A stretch of 20,002 bases of DNA from Cloacimonetes bacterium UBA5210 (GCA_002412625.1 DHVK01000058.1:1-20002), one strand, 5' to 3'; shown: positions 1 through 7,790, counted from the stretch's first letter. Notes: generated from the letters alone by a model not told the origin. Made by a program: numbers and translations.

Positions 1-32
1 AGATAGACTTTATCTGAACATAAAACTGATTC

Positions 33-285
33 GAGTCCTGTAGGGACGACATATTCTAAACTGACCAAACAAAAAGATGTTATGCCGTCCCTACAGGACT
101 CTATTTAATATATATAACAATGCATTATCTATCTAAAATGCCATCCCTACGGGATTCAGCAATCAATGACGCAGATGTTTGAATCTTGTGATTATGGGCT
201 TTGTCAACAGTCTGCGTCCCGATGGGACTCAAGCATCAATTCTTGTTTCACAAGGCTATCTGAAATGTCTTCCCGCTGGGACTTC
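33..285. repeat. Five degenerate copies of a small hairpin repeat
   Basis: Five related units of about 20-33 bp lie at 33-52 (inverted), 82-101, 139-158, 211-230 and 265-285. Each centres on a 5-bp stem with a 3-nt loop. In + orientation the cores are GTCCC-TAC-AGGAC, ATCCC-TAC-GGGAT, GTCCC-GAT-GGGAC and TTCCC-GCT-GGGAC; the first copy reads GTCCT-GTA-GGGAC. Copies 1 and 2 form a 19/20 inverted pair. Some similarity extends outward: copies 3 and 5 share CTATCTRAAATG before the core. Start-to-start spacing varies from 49 to 72 bp and the copies are diverged, so this is not a CRISPR array. It resembles REP-like palindromic repeats. No transposase is in the window. Confidence 0.75.
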
Positions 286-300
286 TTTAAAAGCCGAGGG

Positions 301-386
301 GATAGGATTGCAGACGTTCCCGTCTGCACGGAAGAGTGGAAGCGATCTGCGGCCTCGCTCGACACGAGGACGTGTCGAATCCTATT
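301..386. repeat. Nested multi-hairpin (cruciform-like) element
   Basis: An outer 8-bp inverted repeat (302-309 ATAGGATT with 378-385 AATCCTAT) encloses further hairpins. They are a perfect 7-bp stem with TTCC loop at 310-327, a 5-bp stem AGCGA/TCGCT at 341-359, and an 8-bp stem with AGGA loop at 359-378 (TCGACACG/CGTGTCGA). The outer stem abuts the first and last hairpins, and the second and third hairpins share a base at 359. The whole could fold as a compact branched structure in either strand. It fits a REP/BIME-like or other non-autonomous repeat, but the type is not identified. Confidence 0.6.
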
Positions 387-389
387 GAA

Positions 390-417
390 AAGGGCGGAGA
401 CCGAAATCTCCGCCCTT
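390..417 (-). terminator. Intrinsic terminator of the M3 peptidase gene
   Basis: A perfect 11-bp stem (390-400 with 407-417) has a 6-nt loop. On the minus strand it is followed by TTTTC. It begins 17 bp after the stop codon of the minus-strand peptidase gene. Confidence 0.85.
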
Positions 418-433
418 CATTAATCAGTAACTA

Positions 434-2515
434 TCAGATCAAGCCATCACGCTTGAGCAGAGCCAGCGGATCCAGAGGGCGTCCTCTGAAAGCCTCAAAG
501 AGCTCTTGCGGATGGAAAGAATTACCTCTGGAAAGGATGTATGTGCGGAACTTTTCCGCTGTTTGCTGGTCGAATATCCCGTTTTCTTCAAACATACTCC
601 AGGCATCCGCTTCCAGCGCTTCCGCCCATTTGTATGAATAATATCCCGCGGCGTAACCACCGGCGAAGATGTGCGCGAAAGAACAGGAACCATTGGTGCC
701 ATCCACTACCGGGAGCAGGGCAAAGCGCGCGGTTACTTCTCTCTCGAAGGCTGCGACATCGGTGATTGTGGCGGGGTCTGCCAGGTGCCAGTCAAAATCC
801 ATGTTGGCATAGCGCAATTGGGTGATGTTTGCGGTTGCCGCATTGTAGTTCTTGGCGGCAATTACTTTGTCCAGCAGCTCTTTGGGCAGGGCTTCGCCGG
901 TTTCGTAGTGCCGGGCAAAGAGATTCAGCGCTTCCTCTTCCAAAAGCCAGTTTTCCATGATCTGGCTGGGTAATTCCACAAAATCCCAAAGCACGGATGT
1001 GCCGGAAAGTGAAGTGTAATATCCGTCTGCCAGTAGCGAATGAATGGCATGACCAAATTCGTGGAAGATGGTGCGGGCTTCGTCCAGACGCAGTAAAGAC
1101 GGGCTTTTGTCTGTGGACGGGGTGAGGCTGCCCACGATCATGACCTGGGGACGGCGCATGCCATCGTGATGGAGGCCCTGGCCTTGCAGGCTGCTTTTCC
1201 AGGCTCCGCCGCGCTTGGTATCCCGCGGGAAGAGATCGATGTAGAGCAAACCGAGGTAGCAGCCATCGGCATCATGGGCTTCCCAAGTGGTAACATCTTC
1301 GTGATAGACAGGCACATCGTGCACTTGCTTCATGGTGATGCCGTAGATCTTGTTCGCCACGGTGAAGAGACCGTCGATCACGTTTTCCACTTTGAACCAG
1401 GGGCGCAGTTCTTCGGGATCATAGGCATAGAGCTTTTCTTTCAGTTTGTTGCTGTAATATGTCCAATCCCAGCTTTGCAGGGAATCGATGTTATCCATAT
1501 CTTTGGCCAGGGTTGCCACGGCATCGCGTTCTTTTTGGGCGGCGGGATAGGCGATATCATAGATCTTGTCCATGAAGCTGCGCGCGTTTTCCACGCTGGC
1601 TGCCATGCGGTCTTCCAGCACGTATTCGGCGTGGTTTGCATAGCCCAAAAGCTTGGCGCGCTCTTTGCGCAGGGTCAGGGTGCGTTTGATGATGTCCTGA
1701 TTGTCAAACTGGTCGTTGAAGGCGCGGGAGCTGTAGGCGCGGGAGATCTGCTCGCGGATGGCGCGGTTTTTGCAGTAGGTGAGCAGCGGCATCACGCTGG
1801 AGGGTTGCAGAGTGAAGAGCCAGCCACCGTCTTTGCCCTTTTGCTTTGCGGTAAATTCCGCGGCATCCAGCACGCCCTGCGGCATTCCTTCCATATCTTT
1901 GGAGTCGGTGATGTGCAGTTCAAAGGTGTTGGTGGCGTTCAGCACGTTGTCGCTGAATTTTGGGGAAAGCTGGGAAAGCTCCATGGCGATCTCGGTGAAG
2001 CGCTTTTTGTCCTCGTCGCTCAAGAGTGCACCACCGCGGATGAAGCCTTTGTAGCTACGTTCAATCATGCGGTAGCGTTCCGCGGCGCGGAGGGCGGTTT
2101 TGTCACTCATGTCTTTGGGCAGGGTGGGTTTTGCTTTTCCGGCTACTTCCTGATCATAGACCGCTTTCACACGGGCGAAGATCTTGGGGTCGGTGTTGAT
2201 GCTGGCGCCGAATTCTGCCAGCATGGGGGAAATCTTTTGTGCCAAAGCCTTGAATTCTGCGTCGGAATGAGCTCCTAAGAGGTTGTAGTAAACCGTCGAT
2301 GCATATTCCAGTTCTACCCCACCAAGACTCATGGCGAGGATGGTGTTTTCAAAAGTTGGGGCTTCGGGATTGTTCTTCAGCGCGTCGATCTCGGTGCGGG
2401 CGATCTTTAGCGCTTCTTCAAAAGCGGGCATAAAGTGTTCAAGCTTGATTTCATCGAATGGGATGGCTTTCAGCCGATGAGAGTTCTCTTTGTGTAGTAA
2501 GGGATTGCTTGGCAT
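434..2515 (-). CDS. M3-family zinc metallopeptidase (peptidyl-dipeptidase Dcp / oligopeptidase A-like)
   Basis: This is a 693-residue protein, close to the usual ~680 for Dcp-type enzymes. The zinc-binding motif HEFGH is at residues 485-489, inside the family context ARTIFHEFGHAIHSLL. The probable third zinc ligand is the Glu of DFVELPSQ at about 514. The substrate-site motif GLHHDGMRRPQVM lies just upstream. No signal peptide is visible, so it is probably cytoplasmic and trims short peptides, which fits an amino-acid-using anaerobe. The ATG at 2515 was chosen because AAGGAG lies 5 nt upstream and the mature family N-terminus (NPLL...) starts there. The frame stays open 54 bp further upstream to 2569 but lacks a ribosome site there. 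It is transcribed alone, divergently from the mmd operon, and ends in its own terminator. Dcp versus oligopeptidase A cannot be settled by eye. Confidence 0.93.
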   Translation of the reverse strand: MPSNPLLHKENSHRLKAIPFDEIKLEHFMPAFEEALKIARTEIDALKNNPEAPTFENTILAMSLGGVELEYASTVYYNLLGAHSDAEFKALAQKISPMLAEFGASINTDPKIFARVKAVYDQEVAGKAKPTLPKDMSDKTALRAAERYRMIERSYKGFIRGGALLSDEDKKRFTEIAMELSQLSPKFSDNVLNATNTFELHITDSKDMEGMPQGVLDAAEFTAKQKGKDGGWLFTLQPSSVMPLLTYCKNRAIREQISRAYSSRAFNDQFDNQDIIKRTLTLRKERAKLLGYANHAEYVLEDRMAASVENARSFMDKIYDIAYPAAQKERDAVATLAKDMDNIDSLQSWDWTYYSNKLKEKLYAYDPEELRPWFKVENVIDGLFTVANKIYGITMKQVHDVPVYHEDVTTWEAHDADGCYLGLLYIDLFPRDTKRGGAWKSSLQGQGLHHDGMRRPQVMIVGSLTPSTDKSPSLLRLDEARTIFHEFGHAIHSLLADGYYTSLSGTSVLWDFVELPSQIMENWLLEEEALNLFARHYETGEALPKELLDKVIAAKNYNAATANITQLRYANMDFDWHLADPATITDVAAFEREVTARFALLPVVDGTNGSCSFAHIFAGGYAAGYYSYKWAEALEADAWSMFEENGIFDQQTAEKFRTYILSRGNSFHPQELFEAFRGRPLDPLALLKRDGLI

Positions 2516-2551
2516 ATCCACTCCTTGTTTATATATATATTCTTGTAAGGG

Positions 2552-2580
2552 CATAATCTTGAGCTTCAATAATCAGTCAA
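2552..2580 (-). promoter_or_regulatory. Candidate promoter of the M3 peptidase gene
   Basis: TTGACT (2575-2580, minus strand) lies 60 bp upstream of the ATG. A 16-17 bp spacer leads to GATTAT/ATTATG. The -35-like hexamer and its distance match the pattern before other minus-strand genes in the window. Confidence 0.45.
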
Positions 2581-2716
2581 CCCTTTTCCTGTGAACTCGC
2601 CCCCGGGCGGAGCAATCGCAGGATTGGAAGATTTCTCTTTACGTGCAAGCAAGATTCAGAAAGATGGTACATACATGAGATTGCTGAAAAAATAAACAAT
2701 AAGGATATATGAAGAA

Positions 2717-4267
2717 ATGGAGAAACTAAGCCCTCTCGACAAGCTGAGAGTACGGCGGCAGAAGGCAATGCTGGGCGGCGGAGAAAAACGCATCGCCGAA
2801 CAGCACGAAAAAGGAAAGCTGACTGCCCGTGAACGCATTGCGCATCTGGTAGATCCGGATAGTTTTGAAGAGTTTGACCTCTTTGTGAGGCATCAGTGTA
2901 CCAATTTCGGAATGGAAGAAACGATCTTTGACGGCGACGGCGTGGTGACCGGCAGCGCGACCATCAGCGGCCGCGTGGTCTATATCTTCGCGCAGGATTT
3001 CACTGTGTTTGGCGGTTCGTTATCCAAGACCTATGCCGAGAAGATCTGTAAGATCATGGATATGGCACTGAGGAACGGCTGCCCCTTGATCGGGATCAAC
3101 GATTCCGGCGGCGCGCGCATCCAGGAAGGGGTGGACGCTCTGGCGGGCTATGCCGAGATCTTCTGGAGAAACGTGATGTCCAGCGGAGTGATTCCCCAGA
3201 TCTCCGCCATCCTCGGACCATGTGCCGGTGGCGCGGTCTATTCGCCTGCCATCACGGACTTTGTGGTGATGGAAAAACATAATAGCTATATGTTTGTGAC
3301 CGGGCCCAAGGTGGTGAAAACCGTGCTCAATGAGACCGTCAGCATCCAGGACCTGGGCGGGGCTAAAATGCACTCCAGTAAAAGCGGCGTGGCACACTTT
3401 ATGACCAATAGCGAAGAAGAAACTCTGATGTTGATCAAAAAGCTGCTCTCGTATCTGCCCAGCAACAATATGGAAGACCCGCCGGTTTACCCCAGCCCGG
3501 ATCCGGTTACGCGCGCTTGCGCAGAACTGAATGACGTGATTCCGGACAACCCGAATAAACCTTATGACATCCTGGATGTGATCTACCCCATCATGGACGA
3601 TGGCGAGTTTCTGCAGGTAATGAGCAACTTCGCGCAGAACATCGTGGTCGGCTTTGGGCGCCTGAATGGCCATTCCGTGGGCGTGGTGGCAAATCAGCCC
3701 AAGATCCTGGCCGGGGTGCTGGATATCGATGCTTCGATCAAGGCCGCGCGCTTTGTGCGCTTCTGTGATGCCTTCAATATTCCGCTGGTGGTGCTTGAAG
3801 ACGTCCCCGGTTTCCTGCCCGGAACCTCTCAGGAACACAACGGCATCATCCGCAATGGTGCCAAACTGCTCTATTCTTTCGCGGAAGCTACGGTACCCAA
3901 GATCACCGTGATCATCCGCAAAGCCTATGGTGGCGCTTACTGCGTGATGAACAGCCGTCATATGCGGGCGGATCTGGTCTATGCCTGGCCGACCGCGGAA
4001 ATCGCTGTGATGGGCCCCAAAGGCGCCGTGGAAGTGATCTTCCGCAAAGAAGCCAAGGATAGCGAGAACCCCAAACAAGTGCTCAAAGACCGGGAAGAAG
4101 AATACCGCGATAAGTTCTCGAATCCCTATCGCGCTGCAGAACGGGGCTTTGTGGACGATATCATCGAGCCCGCGCAGACTCGCTTCCGCCTCATCCGCGC
4201 GCTGGAAATGCTGGCCAACAAAAAGGAAAGCATTCCACCCCGTAAACACGGAAACATCCCGCTTTAG
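2717..4267 (+). CDS. mmdA: Methylmalonyl-CoA decarboxylase, carboxyltransferase (alpha) subunit
   Basis: This 516-residue acyl-CoA carboxyltransferase moves the carboxyl group from methylmalonyl-CoA to the biotin carrier. The N-terminal half has GGARIQEG at 131-138 and GPCAGGA at 167-173, the first crotonase-like oxyanion site. The C-terminal half has PGFLPGT at 364-370 and YGGAYCVM at 404-411, the second site. The protein ends in KHGNIPL, as known MmdA proteins do. Propionyl-CoA carboxylase beta is a close paralogue. Here the gene is followed by a membrane anchor, a biotin carrier and a sodium channel subunit, in the A-D-C-B order known for mmd operons, which favours the decarboxylase. Glutaconyl-CoA decarboxylase alpha is usually longer. 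AAGGA at 2701-2705 is a somewhat distant ribosome site for the ATG at 2717. No strong promoter is evident in the short divergent intergenic region. Confidence 0.93.
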   Translation: MEKLSPLDKLRVRRQKAMLGGGEKRIAEQHEKGKLTARERIAHLVDPDSFEEFDLFVRHQCTNFGMEETIFDGDGVVTGSATISGRVVYIFAQDFTVFGGSLSKTYAEKICKIMDMALRNGCPLIGINDSGGARIQEGVDALAGYAEIFWRNVMSSGVIPQISAILGPCAGGAVYSPAITDFVVMEKHNSYMFVTGPKVVKTVLNETVSIQDLGGAKMHSSKSGVAHFMTNSEEETLMLIKKLLSYLPSNNMEDPPVYPSPDPVTRACAELNDVIPDNPNKPYDILDVIYPIMDDGEFLQVMSNFAQNIVVGFGRLNGHSVGVVANQPKILAGVLDIDASIKAARFVRFCDAFNIPLVVLEDVPGFLPGTSQEHNGIIRNGAKLLYSFAEATVPKITVIIRKAYGGAYCVMNSRHMRADLVYAWPTAEIAVMGPKGAVEVIFRKEAKDSENPKQVLKDREEEYRDKFSNPYRAAERGFVDDIIEPAQTRFRLIRALEMLANKKESIPPRKHGNIPL

Positions 4268-4277
4268 GAACCCTGAA

Positions 4278-5123
4278 ATGCATAAGATATTAATAATGAT
4301 CCTTCTGCTGCTGCCTTTGGCGCTGGTTGCTCAAATTGAAGCACCGGCAAGCTCGCAGGCTGCGGCAGACTCTCTGGTGCTCTCTCGCGAGCAGGAAATC
4401 CTTTCCGAATACGGATTCCGGGATAGCAACTCGCTGACGGACGTGGCACTGAAACTGGATATCTCCGATATCAAGAAATGGAAAGCCGCGCTTGGTCTGG
4501 AGCCTGCCAACCAGGTGCTGGACGCGATGACTCTGCGAAAACTGGGCATCACGCCATACCGCGCCCTGCTGGCTCAGCAAACCGTGGTGTATCGCTACAA
4601 CGAGCTTAGCACGCTGGCGGAAGTAGCTGCCACCCTGAATATCCCGCTCAAGAAGTTCAAATCCATGCTGGGTAACAGCGACCCGCTCGACAAGAGCTGG
4701 GACAACCTCTCCTTGCAGGCTTTGGAGATTAACCTTGATACTATCCGGGAAGTGGAAGCAGACTTCAATGAGAACATCACTTCATATGGCAGTTCCGTGA
4801 TGATGGTGGGCATGCTGGTGGTGTTTTCCGCGCTCATCCTCACCAGCTTGATCATCAGACAATTGGTACATCTGAACCGGGAGAAGAAGTCCGGCTCCAC
4901 CATCAAGCTGAATAGCTCCGGCCAACTGAAATCAGCACCCAAATCCATGAACCACAATGTTATCGTGGCCGCTGTAACCGCTCTACACATGCACAAGATG
5001 GATATTGAAGAGCGCCGCAAGATGGTGCTCACCTTCCGTCGTACCCCTACCAATCAGTGGCGGGCAAGTGCTGTGCTGAGCATGCCCAACCGTGAAATGA
5101 CTTCTGTAAGGAGACCCCGATGA
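4278..5123 (+). CDS. OadG/MmdD-like decarboxylase membrane subunit with extended extracytoplasmic N-terminus
   Basis: This 281-residue protein sits where the delta/gamma anchor subunit (MmdD/OadG) belongs. It has a signal-like hydrophobic N-terminus (about 1-19), an extracytoplasmic part (20-168), one membrane helix (about 171-194, followed by RQLVHLNREKK) and a cytosolic tail. The tail segment HNVIVAAVTALHMHKMD at about 226-242 is typical of OadG-family tails. Classical OadG proteins are about 80-120 residues. The extra ~150 residues hold two copies of a helical module, 52-91 and 111-151. Each has the pattern (S/T)L-(T/A)-(D/E)-VA..L-(D/N)-I followed by K-(W/F)-K..LG. The gene starts 10 bp after mmdA, with AGGA 8 nt before the ATG. 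Its stop overlaps the next start (ATGA). The earlier in-frame start at 4149 lies inside mmdA and was rejected. Confidence 0.82.
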   Translation: MHKILIMILLLLPLALVAQIEAPASSQAAADSLVLSREQEILSEYGFRDSNSLTDVALKLDISDIKKWKAALGLEPANQVLDAMTLRKLGITPYRALLAQQTVVYRYNELSTLAEVAATLNIPLKKFKSMLGNSDPLDKSWDNLSLQALEINLDTIREVEADFNENITSYGSSVMMVGMLVVFSALILTSLIIRQLVHLNREKKSGSTIKLNSSGQLKSAPKSMNHNVIVAAVTALHMHKMDIEERRKMVLTFRRTPTNQWRASAVLSMPNREMTSVRRPR

Positions 5124-5860
5124 AAAGCTATAAATTATTGATCAACGGCGAGCGCTATGATGCACGCATTGTGGAATATACCAGCAGCCATGCCAAGATA
5201 AACATCAACGGTCACGACTACCTGGTGCAGATCGAAGAAGACCACAGTTCGGATGTTCCGCGCCTGGAAGGGCAACAAAAAGCGGTTCCGATGGCGCCGC
5301 ACTTTGATAGCGGCTTTGATCTGGGCTCGGGCGAGATGCGCGCGCCTCTGCCCGGAGTGATCGTCTCCATCCCCGTCAAAGAAGGCGATGAAGTGAAGGC
5401 CGGGCAGCCGATCATGATCATCGAAGCGATGAAGATGGAATCCGAGATCGCCTCTCCCATTGATGCCAAAGTGGCAAAGATCATGGTGAAAGAACGTGCC
5501 CTGGTGCAAGAGGGAGATACCCTGATGATCCTTGAAGGAGAACAGGTGAAGCCCGCCGCAAAACCCCCGCGCCGCCCGAACCGGCCCCAGGCTGAACCGG
5601 TATATCAATCCGGCAATGCCCCTAGCCCCACCTCCGGAAGTGGTGATAAGATCCTCAGAGCTCCAATTCCCGGAACCATCGTGGAAGTGAAAGCAAGCTC
5701 CGGACAGATGGTCAAAGAGGGCGATGTCGCCCTGGTTTTGGAAGCAATGAAGATGGAATCCGACATCCATTTCAGCCACAGCGGAAGAATCAGCAAGATT
5801 CATGTCAACAAAGGTGACAGCGTTCAGGAAGGTGACCCCCTGATAGAGCTGGAGGGATAA
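5120..5860 (+). CDS. mmdC: Biotin carrier protein with two biotinyl domains (decarboxylase gamma subunit)
   Basis: This 246-residue protein carries the carboxyl group between the carboxyltransferase and the membrane subunit. There are two complete biotinyl/lipoyl-type domains, about 73-138 and 179-244. Each has the biotin attachment motif EAMKMES, with the modified lysines expected at 105 and 211. A Pro/Arg-rich linker (about 143-176) separates them. The first ~60 residues form a small beta-rich region like that before the biotinyl domain in other decarboxylase carriers. The usual MmdC/GcdC has a single biotinyl domain, so the duplication is notable. The start overlaps the preceding stop by four bases (ATGA), with AAGGAGA 5 nt upstream, so translation is probably coupled. 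AMKM is the biotin signature, so lipoylation is unlikely. Confidence 0.92.
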   Translation: MKSYKLLINGERYDARIVEYTSSHAKININGHDYLVQIEEDHSSDVPRLEGQQKAVPMAPHFDSGFDLGSGEMRAPLPGVIVSIPVKEGDEVKAGQPIMIIEAMKMESEIASPIDAKVAKIMVKERALVQEGDTLMILEGEQVKPAAKPPRRPNRPQAEPVYQSGNAPSPTSGSGDKILRAPIPGTIVEVKASSGQMVKEGDVALVLEAMKMESDIHFSHSGRISKIHVNKGDSVQEGDPLIELEG

Positions 5861-5862
5861 GC

Positions 5863-6990
5863 ATGCAGGAACTGATGCAATTTATCCAGACCACCGGTTT
5901 CATGAATATCGAATTGGGCAACATCATCATGATGGCTGCCGGCTTACTCTTTGTCTTTCTGGGTATCAGCAAGGAGTTTGAACCCTTACTTTTGGTGCCC
6001 ATCGGCTTTGGCATGATCGTGGGGAACATCCCCGGTGTATCCGCCCAGGGCCTGGGAGTAGAGACCGAAGGCTCTGTGCTCTCCTATCTTTATTTCGGAG
6101 TCAGCAAGGGCATCTATCCTTCGCTGATCTTCCTGGGTGTGGGCGCGATGACGGATTTCTCTGCTCTGATTGCCAATCCGCGGCTGATCCTCCTGGGAGC
6201 GGCAGCGCAGTTTGGCATCTTTGCCACCTTCATGGGCTCCATCCTATTGGGCTTCAACATTCTGGAAGCGGCTTCGATCGGCATCATCGGTGGCGCGGAC
6301 GGCCCCACTTCGATCTTTTTGGCATCCAAAATGGCGCCGCACTTGCTGGGCTCGATCGCCCTTGCCGCCTATTCATACATGGCGCTGGTGCCGGTTTTAC
6401 AGCCTCCGATTATGCGGCTGCTAACCACCAAGAAAGAGCGCGTGATCCGCATGAAAGCCCTCAGGGTAGTTTCCAAAAAGGAAAAGATATTCTTCCCGAT
6501 CGTTGCCTTCATCGTCACCTCTTTTATCGCGCCCGGTTCCGCGATTCTCTTGGCAATGCTGTTTTTGGGCAATTTGCTGAAGGAAAGCGGAGTCACAGAC
6601 CGCCTGGCAGGCAGTGCAAAGACTGTTTTGATCGACGTGGTTACGGTGCTCATCGGCCTCACGGTTGGTGCCAAGACCACCGCTGATGTGTTCCTGACCC
6701 CTGCCACCATCAAGATATTTATCCTCGGTGCCGCCAGCTTCTGCGTTGCCACCGCTGCCGGAGTGATCTTTGCGAAGATCCTGAATCTGTTTTCCAAGAA
6801 CAAGATCAACCCCCTGGTCGGAGCTGCCGGAGTCTCTGCCGTGCCTGCTTCTGCCCGCGTGGTACAGACCGTGGGGCAGCAATATGATCGCGCAAACTAT
6901 CTGTTGATGCACGCCATGGCTCCCAATGTATCGGGAGTAGTGGGTTCCGCGGTTGCCGCCGGCGTGTTGCTGGGCATCTTCGGCTCCTAA
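5863..6990 (+). CDS. mmdB: Na+-translocating decarboxylase beta subunit
   Basis: This 375-residue integral membrane protein of the OadB/MmdB/GcdB family decarboxylates carboxybiotin and exports sodium ions. Many hydrophobic helices are visible. GGADGPTS at 143-150 contains the Asp (146) corresponding to the essential channel Asp of OadB. NPLVGAAGVS at 316-325 is the second conserved ion-site region. The length matches the shorter MmdB type. GGAGGG at 5851-5856, at the end of the previous gene, lies 6 nt before the ATG. It is the last gene of the operon, ending about 20 bp before a strong terminator. The family cannot by sequence alone distinguish methylmalonyl-CoA, oxaloacetate and glutaconyl-CoA systems; the substrate call rests on mmdA. 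Confidence 0.95.
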   Translation: MQELMQFIQTTGFMNIELGNIIMMAAGLLFVFLGISKEFEPLLLVPIGFGMIVGNIPGVSAQGLGVETEGSVLSYLYFGVSKGIYPSLIFLGVGAMTDFSALIANPRLILLGAAAQFGIFATFMGSILLGFNILEAASIGIIGGADGPTSIFLASKMAPHLLGSIALAAYSYMALVPVLQPPIMRLLTTKKERVIRMKALRVVSKKEKIFFPIVAFIVTSFIAPGSAILLAMLFLGNLLKESGVTDRLAGSAKTVLIDVVTVLIGLTVGAKTTADVFLTPATIKIFILGAASFCVATAAGVIFAKILNLFSKNKINPLVGAAGVSAVPASARVVQTVGQQYDRANYLLMHAMAPNVSGVVGSAVAAGVLLGIFGS

Positions 6991-7010
6991 ACCCCTTTTC
7001 TCTATAAAGA

Positions 7011-7041
7011 AAAGAACCCCCGCATCTGTCGGGGGTTCTTT
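7011..7041. terminator. Bidirectional intrinsic terminator between converging mmdB and zinc-ribbon genes
   Basis: A 12-bp stem (7011-7022 with 7030-7041) has a 7-nt loop, with a T-run on either strand. It lies 20 bp after mmdB and 22 bp after the end of the converging zinc-ribbon gene, so it can serve both operons. Confidence 0.92.
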
Positions 7042-7063
7042 TATGCTCTGAATCTATGAAAGC

Positions 7064-7786
7064 CTATTCGGCGTTATCTACTTGTTTGTGGTCCAACATG
7101 ATTCTGCCGCAGTTTTCGCAATAAACGATCTTCTTGCGCAGCTGCAGCTCGATGCGCATTTGCTGGCGGATCACGAAGCCACAGCCCCCGCAGGAGCCTT
7201 CGTGGGTATAGGCAACAGCCATGTTGTCTTTGTTGCGGATTAGATTGCCATAGCGTTTGAGCAAGGCCTGTGGCAGTTTGACCGCCAATTCGTTGCGTTC
7301 CGCCAGGGTGGCTTGGATATGGGTATCCAGAGCGTCGATTTGCGCCTTCAGATCCCCTTCTTTTTCTCTTTTATAAGCTTCCGCTTCTTGCAGGGCAGCT
7401 TTATATTCATCGATTTTCGCTTTGATCTCGTTTTCTTGCTCCATCAGCTCCAGCAATTGGGATTCGACCTCGGAGACTTTCTCGTTCAGATAAGCGATTT
7501 CGCTATTCAAGGCTTTGTATTCTTTGTTTGTCTTGATCTCGGCGAGCTGGCTCTGGTACTTGCGAATATGGTCGTGATGGGTCTTGATGTCTGTTTCCAT
7601 GGTGCGTTGTTTCTTGTTGATTTCGGCTTTCTCGGTCTCACCAGCCAGGAGGTCAGCCATGGCTTGTTCAACCCGCTCGTTGATCTCGGTTAATTGTTTG
7701 GGTAATTCCTTTTGCAGAGCCAGATACTTCCCTTTCTTGTTGTCCAACAATTGCATCTGCTCAAGGATTCTTAGCTGTGATTCCAT
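7064..7786 (-). CDS. Coiled-coil protein with C4-type zinc ribbon (CT398/DUF164-like)
   Basis: This 240-residue protein is rich in Glu, Lys and Gln. A long coiled coil spans roughly 5-170. A C-terminal zinc ribbon has Cys199-x2-Cys202 and Cys223-x2-Cys226. This is the architecture of the CT398/C4-type zinc-ribbon family, found in many bacteria and suggested to act in nucleic-acid or secretion-related assemblies; the precise role is unknown. The ATG at 7786 has AAGGAG (7794-7799) 7 nt upstream, overlapping the end of nadC. A longer in-frame reading to 7879 runs inside nadC and is not the start. The gap to nadC is 4 bp, so the two are co-transcribed and probably translationally coupled. No functional link to NAD synthesis is apparent. 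Confidence 0.88.
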   Translation of the reverse strand: MESQLRILEQMQLLDNKKGKYLALQKELPKQLTEINERVEQAMADLLAGETEKAEINKKQRTMETDIKTHHDHIRKYQSQLAEIKTNKEYKALNSEIAYLNEKVSEVESQLLELMEQENEIKAKIDEYKAALQEAEAYKREKEGDLKAQIDALDTHIQATLAERNELAVKLPQALLKRYGNLIRNKDNMAVAYTHEGSCGGCGFVIRQQMRIELQLRKKIVYCENCGRIMLDHKQVDNAE

Positions 7787-7790
7787 ATCT

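Noticed and set aside
1..300. Possible CRISPR array at the left edge
   Set aside because: The repeats are short, diverged, palindromic, in both orientations and spaced irregularly (49-72 bp). No cas genes are present.
301..386. tRNA-like cloverleaf
   Set aside because: The branched fold superficially resembles one, but the loops are 4 and 9 nt, and no T-loop, D-loop or CCA-type features are present.
166..423. Small + strand frames at the left edge
   Set aside because: They run through hairpin repeats and the terminator of the M3 gene, with no ribosome site.
1166..2278. Long open frame (370 codons) on the + strand inside the M3 peptidase gene
   Set aside because: It is antisense to a clearly conserved enzyme. 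Its composition (Gly/His/Phe/Val-rich) is that of a codon-bias shadow.
2709..2729. Six-codon frame (MKKWRN) overlapping the mmdA start
   Set aside because: It lies only 3 nt after AAGGA, is too short to judge, and is probably a coincidence of the A-rich leader.
3020..4249. Long open frame (409 codons) antisense to mmdA
   Set aside because: mmdA is intact and conserved throughout. The antisense product is His-rich with no recognisable motifs.
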